Assembly: GCA_026984455.1 (NCBI GenBank)
Contig: JALSSC010000047.1
Coordinates: 1 to 47,876, forward strand
Direction: 5' to 3'
Length of the DNA: 47,876 bases
DNA from: Chromatiaceae bacterium
Lineage (GTDB): Bacteria > Pseudomonadota > Gammaproteobacteria > Chromatiales > Chromatiaceae
Shown: positions 30,676-39,185 of the stretch, one piece after another
How the letters are laid out: every line of letters starts with the position of its first letter
Numbering within the stretch: the stretch's first letter is position 1
Translations under genes and position numbers: made by a program
Notes under the pieces: model-generated
Seen by the model: only the letters and a program-made list of their open reading frames with translations
Told to the model about the DNA's origin: nothing
Databases searched by the model: none

Positions 30676-33142
30676 GGTGCATCCTCCGCATGCGCACATA
30701 GGCCTGCAAGGGCCGGGTGAGGCGGGTGAGGAAGTGGCGATGACGCGCCACCCGGTTTCGCAACTGGCGGTAGACCTGCACCTTGACCACGTCGGTGACG
30801 AAGGCCGAGGTGAGGGAATAGGCCCAGATCAGGGCGATCTCCGGCCAGGTGATGGGGGTGATGAGGCCGAAGCCGTAGGCGGCCACCAGGGTGGCGGCGA
30901 CCTTGGTGACGACCGCCGACCAGATCATGATGGGGGCCGGCCAGGGCCGCTCCCAGAAATGCCCCCGGGTGCGGGCCACGAACAGCACCAGGTGGCCCGC
31001 GACCGCCATCTTGAGGAAGACATAGGTCTGGATCTGGGGGATGTCCAGATGCAGCCAGTCCAGGGCGATCAGGAGCATGCCGAAGCTGCCCACCACCCCG
31101 ACGATGCCCATGGCCGTGGCCACGGTGATGACCTCGCGCATGTTCCAGCGCACCGGGCGCTTGGACAGCCCGGTGCGGTCGTAGGCGATGGTCATGATGG
31201 GCACGTCGTTGAAGAAGGCCAGGAGGATGATCATGATGGCGGTGATGGGATAGAAGCCGAAGAAGACCATGGCCAGGACCACGAAGAACATGATGCGGAT
31301 AGTCTCGCTGATGCGATACACCGCATAGGCGTTCATGCGCTCGAAGATCCGCCGTGCCTCCTCGATGGCGCGCACGATCACCGCCAGGCCCGGGGCGGTG
31401 AGGACCAGGTCGGCGGCGGCGCGGGCGGCGTCGGTGGCCCCGCTCACGGCGATACCCACGTCGGCCTGTTTGAGGGCCGGGGCGTCGTTGACCCCGTCGC
31501 CGGTCATGCCGGTGATGTGGCCGCGCGCCTGGAGGAGCTTGACGATAGCGAACTTGTGCTCGGGGAAGACCTCGGCGAAGCCGTCGGCCTGTTCCACCCG
31601 CCGGCCGTCCACCGCGGCGGTCCTGCCGTCCTTGTCCAGGGGTAGGTCGCCGGCCGGGACGATGTGTTGTCCCAGCCCCAGCCGGGTGGAGATCTGGCGG
31701 GCGATGGCCAGGTTGTCGCCGGTGACCATCTTCACCCGCACCCCGTAGGCCTGGGCATGGGCGATGGTCTCGGCGGAGTCCTCCCGCGGCGGATCGAACA
31801 GGGAGAGAATGCCCAGGAACTGCCATTGCGGGTCAGCGGCGGCCTTGCGCGCCACCCCCAGGGCCCGATAGCCCTGGGCGGCGAAGGCATCCACCACCTG
31901 TTGGGCACGGCGACGTTCCGCGTCGCTCAGGGCGGCCAGCTCCATGATGACCTGAGGGGCGCCCTTGGTGACCTGCCAGGCCTCGCCATGGGGGCCCTGT
32001 ACCGTGGCCTCGGTGCGTTTGCGCACCGGGTCGAAAGGCACGAAGGCGGTCTGCCGCCAATCCTCCAGGGTCTTGGGGTCGGCGACCCCTTCGAGTACCG
32101 CCTGGTCGATGGCGTCCCGGTCCTCGGCCTTGGAGGCGAGGGCGGCGGCATGTAGCACCGTCTGCACGTCCTGGGCCTGGAAGACCTCCACCTCGCCCAG
32201 GGTCAGGCGGTTCTGGGTCAGGGTGCCGGTCTTGTCCGAACAGAGCACGTCCATGCTCGCCATCTCCTCGATGGACTCCAGGCGGGTGACGATGGCCTTG
32301 AGCTTGGAGAGGGCCGCGGCGCCCACGGCCATGGTCATGGACAGGACCGCCGGCATGGCCACGGGGATGGAGGCCACGGTGAGGATCAGGGCGAACTGGA
32401 CCAGTTCCAGCCAGTTCGTGCCGTGGTGGAGCTGTTGCAGGATCAGCAGGGCCACCAGCCCCAGGCTCACATAGATGAGATAGTCGCCGATGGTGAGCAC
32501 CGCCTTCTGGAAGTGGGACACGGTGCTGGCCTGTTGCACCAGACCGGCGGTCTGGCCGAAACGGGTGGCGGCCCCGGTGGCGGTCACCTCCGCCACCATC
32601 TCCCCCTGTTTCACCACGGTGCCCGAGAAGGCGGCGTCGCCCACCGTCTTGTTCACCGGCAGGGACTCGCCGGTGAGGGCCGACTGGTCCAGGCTCAGGT
32701 AGTCGCCCTCGATGAGCTTCACGTCCGCCGGCACCAGGTCGCCCAGGCGTACCCGGATGATGTCGCCGGGCACCAGGCCCTGGGCGTCGATCTCCCGCCA
32801 GCGGCCGTCGCGCAACACCCGGGCATGGCGGGCGAGCTGTTTCTTCAGGGCCTCGACCGCGTTGCCGGCGGTGTATTCCTGCCAGAAGCCCACCCCGGCA
32901 TTGAAGATCAGCAAGGCGACGATGATCCAGAAATCGGGCCAGTGCTGGACCACGGCCGAGAGGACCGCGGCCACCTCGATCATCCAGGGAATGGGCCCCC
33001 AGAAGTAGCCGAGCAGGCGCCGCAAGGGTGAGACGTGCTTCTCCTCCAGGGCGTTGGGGCCATAACGTTGCAGGCGGGCAGCGGCCTCGGCCGAGCTGAG
33101 ACCCTGGTAGGTGGCGTCGGCATCAGGAGGGGTGTCGGTCAT
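30668..33142 (-). CDS. Plasma-membrane proton-efflux P-type ATPase (type IIIA)
   Basis: 824-residue P-type ATPase resembling the fungal/plant PMA proton pumps and their bacterial and archaeal relatives. Seen: N-terminal cation ATPase domain (GLSSAEAAARLQRYGPNAL), actuator LTGES, phosphorylation site Asp303 in CSDKTGTLTQN, KGAPQ nucleotide site, DPPREDSAETI, MTGDGVNDAPALKQADVGIAV, and about ten membrane helices. It would pump H+ outward at the expense of ATP. ATG 33142 is chosen over the frame's earlier ATG (33193) because AAGGA lies nine bases upstream. It overlaps ppk2 downstream. Confidence 0.93.
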   Translation of the reverse strand: MTDTPPDADATYQGLSSAEAAARLQRYGPNALEEKHVSPLRRLLGYFWGPIPWMIEVAAVLSAVVQHWPDFWIIVALLIFNAGVGFWQEYTAGNAVEALKKQLARHARVLRDGRWREIDAQGLVPGDIIRVRLGDLVPADVKLIEGDYLSLDQSALTGESLPVNKTVGDAAFSGTVVKQGEMVAEVTATGAATRFGQTAGLVQQASTVSHFQKAVLTIGDYLIYVSLGLVALLILQQLHHGTNWLELVQFALILTVASIPVAMPAVLSMTMAVGAAALSKLKAIVTRLESIEEMASMDVLCSDKTGTLTQNRLTLGEVEVFQAQDVQTVLHAAALASKAEDRDAIDQAVLEGVADPKTLEDWRQTAFVPFDPVRKRTEATVQGPHGEAWQVTKGAPQVIMELAALSDAERRRAQQVVDAFAAQGYRALGVARKAAADPQWQFLGILSLFDPPREDSAETIAHAQAYGVRVKMVTGDNLAIARQISTRLGLGQHIVPAGDLPLDKDGRTAAVDGRRVEQADGFAEVFPEHKFAIVKLLQARGHITGMTGDGVNDAPALKQADVGIAVSGATDAARAAADLVLTAPGLAVIVRAIEEARRIFERMNAYAVYRISETIRIMFFVVLAMVFFGFYPITAIMIILLAFFNDVPIMTIAYDRTGLSKRPVRWNMREVITVATAMGIVGVVGSFGMLLIALDWLHLDIPQIQTYVFLKMAVAGHLVLFVARTRGHFWERPWPAPIMIWSAVVTKVAATLVAAYGFGLITPITWPEIALIWAYSLTSAFVTDVVKVQVYRQLRNRVARHRHFLTRLTRPLQAYVRMRRMHHE

Positions 33143-33375
33143 GTCTGGTGTCCTTCGATGAGGGGTGTCGGGTTCTTCGGGGAATGGATGCAATCGCAGC
33201 CGTCTTCAAGGGCTGCGCGAGGCCTTTTCCCGCAGGCACCGGGCTTCGTGTGAGAGCAAGGCTTCGGCCTGACGGGCGAGGGCCGCCACCGGCCATAGTT
33301 CCATTCTTGTCGTTGTCGTGTGCATCGCGGGTTCCGACCAGTGCTCGCAGCCCAAGTTTCAAGCGTTGGCGGTCG

Positions 33376-33921
33376 TCATTTCCTGGTCGAAGGATTCGGG
33401 GGGAGCGGTACCCCTAGATAACGGGCGGCGTCGCGGTTGCCATTGTGGAGCGCCCGTTCGAACCAGTAACGCGCCTCGGGCCAGTCGGGGGCCACCCCCA
33501 GACCCTCGGCAAAGATCCGCCCCAGGTCGTACTGGGCACGGGCATCGTTTCGTCCCGCGGCGCGCAGCAGCCAGTGTCTGGCCTTCACGAAGTCCCGGTC
33601 GATACCGCCGCCACCGTTCAGATACAGCTCGCCCAGGGGGCGCCAAGCCCTGGGATCACCCTGTTCGGCGGCATCCAGATACCAGCGTGCCGCGTTCAGT
33701 GGATCCGGCAGGGCATCGATCCGGCCCTCTTCGTACAGGTCTCCCAATTCCACCTCGGCATCGGGACGACCATCCCGGGCCTCCGTTTCCAGGCTGTTGA
33801 GTCGCCAAGCGTCCGGGCGTCCGGCAGTGGTGCCCGGCTCGACACCGTTGGCGGCCCCGCAGGCGCCCATCAAACCGATGGTGCTCAGGAGGGCGGAGGC
33901 AAGGGTAGGGTATTGGGGCAT
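33376..33921 (-). CDS. Sel1-repeat (TPR-like) lipoprotein
   Basis: 181 residues. The N-terminal hydrophobic segment ends in LMGAC, a plausible lipobox, so the protein is probably anchored in the outer or inner membrane on the periplasmic side. Three to four Sel1-type repeats follow (AEVELGDLYEEG, AWRPLGELYLNG, AQYDLGRIFAEG and a last partial one), each about 36 residues and helical, a scaffold for protein binding. A 5' gap of 325 bp separates it from the divergent yfdX-type gene. Confidence 0.8.
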   Translation of the reverse strand: MPQYPTLASALLSTIGLMGACGAANGVEPGTTAGRPDAWRLNSLETEARDGRPDAEVELGDLYEEGRIDALPDPLNAARWYLDAAEQGDPRAWRPLGELYLNGGGGIDRDFVKARHWLLRAAGRNDARAQYDLGRIFAEGLGVAPDWPEARYWFERALHNGNRDAARYLGVPLPPNPSTRK

Positions 33922-34246
33922 GGGAGATTGTTGAGTGGCAGTGGCAGGCCTTACGCCTCATCCTACCGGGGGACGAATCGCTATCCAATGGGTATTCCAC
34001 CGTGAGGCGGGCAGGACGACCCAGGGTGTCACCTTTGTGACGGGTTGCATACCTTGTGGTCCCCGCTGTGAAACGAATCCCGATCCAACCGGTCTCCCCT
34101 ACTGAGCACGAGCAGGATGATACAGGGTGTCATTTCCCTGACTGACTGTGTTCTCTGGGGGGGTCGAGAGACCCGGGTTGCGATGAAAGACTAGGAGCCT
34201 TCCCGATCCCATCTTGAGCGTCGACAACAACATGGAGCATTCCAAT
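33922..34246. other. Divergent control region of the Sel1 and YfdX genes
   Basis: 325 bp between divergent genes. Visible are a GTCAC-CTTT-GTGAC inverted repeat near 34028 and a GNRA-capped hairpin GGGTC-GAGA-GACCC at 34161-34174. No gene was recognised. These may be operators or leader structures; no consensus match is claimed. Confidence 0.4.
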
Positions 34247-35503
34247 ATGAACCGCCCGATACGCAAACTCACATCCCTGATGATCTCCGCATTGCTCGGG
34301 GTCTCCGCCGTCTACCTGCCCACGGCGGGGGCAGCCACGGATCCTCTCCATGAGGATGTGAGTATGGCTCCCGGACGCAACGTCACCCCACAGGAAGAGG
34401 CCATCCTTTCCCGTGCCGCAGCGCGGGTCTTGCAGCACATTGGCGCTGCCCGGGCGGCCATTCACGACCATAAACCGGACCGCGCTACCGCCGAGCTGGC
34501 CAAGGCCAAGGATCTGATCGAGATTATCAAGGCCGCGCGACCCACCACTCAGGTGACCGACCATATCTGGGTCGACAAGAAACACCTGGACTATAAGAAT
34601 ACCCACCAGGTAGCGGTCGATCTCATCCCTATCGAGGCGGCCCTGACCGATATCGAGGATCTGGTACCGGTGGAAAAGCTGCGCCAACACGTCAAGGCCA
34701 TGCAGAAGGGGAAGAAGCCGTCCGCGGCCAAGGGCTTGGATGTGTTGCAAGATGCCCTCCTCTATACCGAGGTGGATCTGCCATTGGCGGCCACCGAGCA
34801 GCAGGTGATCGCCGCCCGAGAAGCCCTTGTAGACAAGGATACCAAGAGGGCGGACCGGGCCCTGGCCACTGCCCAGGAGGGTGTCCAGTTCATCTCCGTA
34901 GCCATCGAGGCCCCCATGGCCGCAGCCCGTGACAGTCTCGGGCAGGCGACCAAGGACTTCGCGGCCAAGAAGTACGACCTGGTAAAGCAGGACCTCGCCG
35001 CGGCGAAGGCGCAGCTGAACCGGGCCGTCAAGGGCGGTGACGAACTCACCCGTCGGGAGGCTGCACGAATACAGAAGGCCATCGGCAATATCGAGGGCAA
35101 GGTATCAGCCGGTGGCAAGGAGACCGCGAACGCGATCGAGGGAATGTGGGATCGCACCGTCGCCCTGGCGGAGCGCGAGGTGGAAAAGGCCTCCATGGGT
35201 TGGGCCAAGCACCGTTCCACCACCACCGCCCGGGCGGCGCTGATCGAGGCCAAGCAGCACATCGCCTTTGCGGAGAACCTGGAGTTCTATGCCCAGAGTG
35301 ACCCACAAGACATCTTCAAGGCCCTGGACGACGCGCTTCGGGATCTACAGCAGGCCAAGGCGGACGCCCATCTCGGCCAGGCCGATCAGGACGAGATCGA
35401 CCGGGTGGCGGGCGCCATTGATGGGATCCGCAAGGACCTCCAGCACCGGGCGGCCTACACAGGCGTGCGCCAGGAGCTTCGGCAGATGATCGACAGGCTC
35501 TGA
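34247..35503 (+). CDS. YfdX family exported protein
   Basis: 418 residues. Signal peptide (SLMISALLGVSAVYLPTAGA), then a largely helical, Ala/Lys/Asp-rich periplasmic protein with two similar halves, as in longer YfdX-family members. ATG 34247 is preferred because GGAG lies nine bases upstream; in-frame ATGs at 34214 and 34232 are possible. E. coli yfdX is induced by the EvgA acid-resistance regulator, so a stress role is plausible, here near a proton ATPase. Molecular function is not established. Confidence 0.8.
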   Translation: MNRPIRKLTSLMISALLGVSAVYLPTAGAATDPLHEDVSMAPGRNVTPQEEAILSRAAARVLQHIGAARAAIHDHKPDRATAELAKAKDLIEIIKAARPTTQVTDHIWVDKKHLDYKNTHQVAVDLIPIEAALTDIEDLVPVEKLRQHVKAMQKGKKPSAAKGLDVLQDALLYTEVDLPLAATEQQVIAAREALVDKDTKRADRALATAQEGVQFISVAIEAPMAAARDSLGQATKDFAAKKYDLVKQDLAAAKAQLNRAVKGGDELTRREAARIQKAIGNIEGKVSAGGKETANAIEGMWDRTVALAEREVEKASMGWAKHRSTTTARAALIEAKQHIAFAENLEFYAQSDPQDIFKALDDALRDLQQAKADAHLGQADQDEIDRVAGAIDGIRKDLQHRAAYTGVRQELRQMIDRL

Positions 35504-35531
35504 GGATGGAAAACCCATGTGCGACAGGTAC

Positions 35532-35689
35532 ACCCGTCGCACGTGAATATTTCGTTTTTCGAGGGTGTTCCTCGTGCCCCTGGGCAAGGCGCGGAAGCGA
35601 GTCATAGCAGGGACTATGGCGAGCTTTCGCAACACCGCCCAGGGGTGCGAGGGGCGGCCGCAGTAGCGAAACATTCACGTGCGACGGGT
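35532..35689. repeat. Palindromic intergenic element, copy A, with 23-bp terminal inverted repeats
   Basis: 158 bp. Terminal repeats at 35532-35554 and 35667-35689 match at 22 of 23 positions. Inside, CTCGTGCCCCTGGGC (35571-35585) pairs with GCCCAGGGGTGCGAG (35637-35651) including two G-T pairs, and the central arms around ATAGCAGGGACTAT also pair, so the whole element can fold into one long hairpin. No coding capacity. Copy B lies at 3882-4075. A further near-copy of the right end (GTGCGACAGGTA, 35520-35530) sits just outside the left end, hinting at a lost tandem neighbour. Confidence 0.85.
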
Positions 35690-35696
35690 ATATACT
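35682..35696 (+). promoter_or_regulatory. Candidate uma2 promoter (CGACGGGTATATACT)
   Basis: The right terminal repeat of the palindromic element runs into TATACT (35691-35696), making an extended -10-like sequence 37 bp before the uma2 ATG. Confidence 0.5.
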
Positions 35697-35733
35697 TGCC
35701 CAAATCCATGCCTGCCCAAGGAATCGCCCGGCC

Positions 35734-36294
35734 ATGTCCCTGCCCGCCGAACGTTTCGCCACCTACGACGACATCCTGGACCTGCCGGAGCATCTGGTGG
35801 GGGAGATCGTCAGCGGCCAGTTGTACACCCATCCCCGGCCCGCGCCACGTCACGCCATGGCGGCCTCGGGGGTGGGGGGCGAGTTGTGGGGGCCCTTCCA
35901 GGGTGGGCGGGGCGGTCCCGGCGGCTGGTGGATCCTGGACGAGCCGGAACTGCATCTGGGGTCCGACATCCTGGTCCCGGACTTGGCCGGGTGGCGGCGG
36001 GAACGGATGCCGGCGCTGCCGGAGACGGCCTGGTTCGAGCAGGCCCCGGACTGGGTCTGCGAGGTCCTGTCGCCGTCCACGGCGCGGGTGGACCGGGCGC
36101 TGAAGATGCCCGTCTATGCCCGCGAGGGGGTCTCCCACCTGTGGCTGGTGGATCCCGATCCGCGCACCCTGGAGGTCTATGCCCTCGGCAAGGGCGGTCA
36201 CTGGACGCTCCTGGCCACCCTGGCGGGGGAGGCGGAGGTGCGCCAGCCGCCGTTTGCGGCGGTGTCCTTCCCGCTGGGGGCCCTGTGGCCCTGA
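35734..36294 (+). CDS. Uma2 family (DUF820) restriction-endonuclease-like protein
   Basis: A 186-residue protein with the PD-(D/E)xK nuclease-like fold of the Uma2 family. Seen: DILDLPEHLVGEIVSGQLY at the N-terminus, IL-VPDLAGWR (active-site Asp), CEVLSPSTARVDRALK (Glu and Lys) and LVDPDPRTLEVY. The real role of Uma2 proteins is unsettled; some have been proposed to act with mobile elements. AAGGA lies 11 bases before ATG 35734. The gene is bracketed by CGRCGGGTATA motifs at 35682 and 36330. Confidence 0.88.
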   Translation: MSLPAERFATYDDILDLPEHLVGEIVSGQLYTHPRPAPRHAMAASGVGGELWGPFQGGRGGPGGWWILDEPELHLGSDILVPDLAGWRRERMPALPETAWFEQAPDWVCEVLSPSTARVDRALKMPVYAREGVSHLWLVDPDPRTLEVYALGKGGHWTLLATLAGEAEVRQPPFAAVSFPLGALWP

Positions 36295-36329
36295 ACGCCG
36301 GGCGGTTCCGGCAACCGAAGATCCATGTT

Positions 36330-36342
36330 CGGCGGGTATAGT
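36330..36342 (+). promoter_or_regulatory. Candidate promoter of the ybh-like exporter (CGGCGGGTATAGT)
   Basis: A variant of the recurrent motif with -10-like TATAGT at 36337-36342, 64 bp before the first exporter gene. No clear -35. Confidence 0.45.
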
Positions 36343-36406
36343 ACAGCCCCTCGGTCACCCTGTAGGATGACCCTTTCCACCAACCCACCGTTACTCAGGT
36401 GCGCCC

Positions 36407-37447
36407 ATGCATAAGAAGAAACCCCTGCTCCTGGTGATCCTCCTGCTCCTGATCCTCGCTGGGGGTGGCGGTTACTATGCATGGTGGAGCCATCGTCAGG
36501 AGGGGCCGGTGAACCGGCTGAACCTCTATGGCAACGTGGACATCCGCGAGGCCCGGCTCAGTTTCAATGGCTCCGAGCACATCGACCGGATCCTGGTGGA
36601 AGAGGGCGACCGGGTGGCCCGGGGCCAACTCCTGGCCACCCTGCACCGGGAATTGCTCCAGGCCGAGGTGGACCGGGCCGCCGCCCGCCTGGAGGCCCAG
36701 CGGCAGGTGCTGGCCAAGCTGGAGGCGGGCTCGCGTCCGGAGGAGATCGACAAGGGGCGCGCGGATCTGGCCGCGGCCGAGGCCCGTGCCAAGGCCGCTC
36801 ACGATAGCTGGCAGCGCCTGCGGCGGCTGGTGGACAAGCGGCTCGCCTCTCCCGAGGAGGTGGAGAACGCGCGCGCCAAGGCCGATAGCGCCCAGGCCCA
36901 GGTGGAGGCCGCCCGGGCGGCCCTGCGCCTGCTCCTGGCCGGTCCCCGCAAGGAGGACATCGCCGCCGCCCGGGCCGAACTGGCGGCCCGTAAGGCGGCC
37001 CTGGCCCTGGCCCGCCAGCATCTCGCCGATGCCGAGTTGCACGCCCCGGCGGAGGGGATCATTCGTGACCGTATCCTCGAACCCGGCGATATGGCCACTC
37101 CCCAGACCCCGGTCCTGACCCTGGCCTTCACCGATCCGGTGTGGGTGCGCGCCTATCTGCCGGAGCCCATGCTGGGTCGGGTGAAGCCGGGGATGCGGGC
37201 GCAGATCCTCAGTGACAGCTATCCCGGCAAGCCCTATCCGGGCTGGGTGGGTTTCATCTCGCCCACCGCCGAGTTCACCCCCAAGAACGTGGAGACGCCG
37301 GAACTGCGCACCCGCCTGGTCTACCAGGTCCGGGTCTTCGCCTGCAATCCCCACGGGGAGTTGCGTTTGGGGATGCCGGCCAGCGTCGTCATCGACCTGC
37401 GGCAGGCGAACCCCACCCCCGGCGCCCCGCGTCCCTGCGGCGACTGA
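36407..37447 (+). CDS. ybhG: HlyD/YbhG-like membrane fusion protein
   Basis: 346-residue periplasmic adaptor. An N-terminal membrane anchor (LLLVILLLLILAGGGG) is followed by a split lipoyl domain (GNVDIREARLSF...GDRVARGQLLATL and ELHAPAEGIIRDRILEPGDMA), a long helical hairpin (about 85-210) and a beta-barrel domain. First gene of a four-gene exporter cluster with one ATPase and two permeases. E. coli YbhG/FSR and relatives export drugs or cations; substrate here unknown. The local TetR regulator found in enterics is absent. Confidence 0.88.
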   Translation: MHKKKPLLLVILLLLILAGGGGYYAWWSHRQEGPVNRLNLYGNVDIREARLSFNGSEHIDRILVEEGDRVARGQLLATLHRELLQAEVDRAAARLEAQRQVLAKLEAGSRPEEIDKGRADLAAAEARAKAAHDSWQRLRRLVDKRLASPEEVENARAKADSAQAQVEAARAALRLLLAGPRKEDIAAARAELAARKAALALARQHLADAELHAPAEGIIRDRILEPGDMATPQTPVLTLAFTDPVWVRAYLPEPMLGRVKPGMRAQILSDSYPGKPYPGWVGFISPTAEFTPKNVETPELRTRLVYQVRVFACNPHGELRLGMPASVVIDLRQANPTPGAPRPCGD

Positions 37448-37448
37448 G

Positions 37449-39185
37449 GTGGCGGCCGCCGCCCTCACCCTGGACGGGGTGCGCAAGGGTTTCACCCGTG
37501 GGGGACGCCGCGTATCGGCCCTGGACGGGGTGAGCATTGCGGTCCGGCCCGGCCGGGTCACCGGTCTGATCGGTCCCGACGGGGCCGGCAAGACCACCCT
37601 CATGCGCCTGGCCGCCGGCATCCTGGGCCCCGATGCGGGGCGGATCGAGGTGCTGGGGATCGACGTGGCCGAGGACCCCCTGGCGGTGCAGTCGGCGGTC
37701 GGCTATATGCCGCAGCGCTTCGGTCTCTACGAGGACCTGAGCGTGCAGGAGAACCTGGACCTCTACGCCGACCTCCAGGGCGTGCCGCGGGCGGCGCGCC
37801 GGGCCCGCTATGACGAACTCATGCGGATGACCGGTCTGGCCCCCTTCACCCGGCGCCTCGCGGGGCGCCTCTCGGGGGGCATGAAGCAGAAACTGGGGCT
37901 GGCCTGCACCCTGGTCCGGCCGCCGCGTCTGCTCTTGCTGGACGAACCCACGGTGGGGGTGGACCCGGTCTCCCGGCGGGAACTCTGGGCGATCGTCTAT
38001 GCCCAGGTACGGGAGGCAGGCATGACGGTGTTGCTGAGCACCGCCTACCTGGACGAGGCGGCGCGTTGCGCCGAGGTGATCCTGCTCCACCAGGGACGGG
38101 TGCTGGGACAGGAGGCCCCGGCGGCGTTCAGCGGGCCCCTGGCGGGGCGGACCTTCGAGATGCGTGTGGAGGGGATCCCCGCGCGCCGCCTTCAGGCCCG
38201 TCTGGCGGATGTGGCGGGGATCGTCGATGCCCTGGTGGCCGGCGACCGCGTGCGCATCGTCACCGCCCCGGGTTTCGTGCCCGATCCGGCGCGCCTGCTG
38301 CCGGATCACCCGGAGGCCCGCCTGCAACCGGTGCCGCCGGATTTCGAGGATGCCTTCATCGCTCGTCTCAAGGACCACGACGGCCACCACCGGCCGCCCC
38401 CGCAGGTGACGGTGAAGGTCTCCGGCAGCGCCGGCGACGAGGTGATCCGGGTGGAGGGGCTGGAGCGCCGCTTCGGCGACTTCCGCGCCGTCAAAGGGAT
38501 CAGTTTCCGGGTGCGGCGGGGGGAGATCTTCGGCCTGCTGGGCGCCAACGGGGCCGGCAAGACCACCACCTTCCGGATGCTCTGCGGGCTTCTGCCCGCC
38601 TCGGGCGGGGAGCTGGCGGTGGCCGGTCACGATCTGCGCCGGAGCGGGGCGCAGGCACGGGCGCGCATCGGCTACATGGCCCAGCGATTCTCCCTCTACG
38701 CCAACCTCACGGTCATGCAGAATCTCGCCTTTTTCGCCGCCGCCTATGGTCTGCGCCGCCAACGCCGGCGCGAGCGCCTGCGCTGGGCCCTGGAGGGCTT
38801 CGAACTGGGGGCCTACCGGGATGTCAACGCCGGCCTCCTGCCCCTGGGCTACAAGCAACGCCTGGCCTTCGCCGCCGCCCTGATGCACCAGCCGGAGATC
38901 CTGTTTCTCGACGAGCCCACCTCGGGGGTCGATCCGCTCGCCCGGCGCGAGTTCTGGGCGCGCACCAATGCCCTCGCCGAGGCCGGGGTGACGGCCCTGG
39001 TCACCACCCACTTCATGGAAGAGGCCAACTATTGCGACCGCCTGGTGATCATGGCCGAAGGGGAGATCCTGGCCGCCGGCCGTCCCTACGAGATACGCCA
39101 GCGCGCCCGCACCGTGGAGAATCCGGAACCCACCATGGAGGATGCCTTTATCGCCCTGGTGCAGGGGCGGGAGGCCGCGTCATGA
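37449..39185 (+). CDS. ybhF: Tandem ABC transporter ATPase (YbhF-like)
   Basis: 578 residues with two ABC domains in one chain. Domain 1: Walker A GPDGAGKTT (about 41-49), signature LSGGMKQKLGLA, Walker B LLLLDEPTVGVDP. Domain 2: Walker A GANGAGKTT (about 366-374), Walker B ILFLDEPTSGVDP, and a degenerate signature LPLGYKQRLAFA where LSGGQ is expected; this is usual for YbhF. It drives export by the two following permeases. GTG 37449 starts two bases after the ybhG stop and has little SD, so it probably depends on coupling. The stop overlaps the next gene (ATGA). Confidence 0.9.
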   Translation: MAAAALTLDGVRKGFTRGGRRVSALDGVSIAVRPGRVTGLIGPDGAGKTTLMRLAAGILGPDAGRIEVLGIDVAEDPLAVQSAVGYMPQRFGLYEDLSVQENLDLYADLQGVPRAARRARYDELMRMTGLAPFTRRLAGRLSGGMKQKLGLACTLVRPPRLLLLDEPTVGVDPVSRRELWAIVYAQVREAGMTVLLSTAYLDEAARCAEVILLHQGRVLGQEAPAAFSGPLAGRTFEMRVEGIPARRLQARLADVAGIVDALVAGDRVRIVTAPGFVPDPARLLPDHPEARLQPVPPDFEDAFIARLKDHDGHHRPPPQVTVKVSGSAGDEVIRVEGLERRFGDFRAVKGISFRVRRGEIFGLLGANGAGKTTTFRMLCGLLPASGGELAVAGHDLRRSGAQARARIGYMAQRFSLYANLTVMQNLAFFAAAYGLRRQRRRERLRWALEGFELGAYRDVNAGLLPLGYKQRLAFAAALMHQPEILFLDEPTSGVDPLARREFWARTNALAEAGVTALVTTHFMEEANYCDRLVIMAEGEILAAGRPYEIRQRARTVENPEPTMEDAFIALVQGREAAS

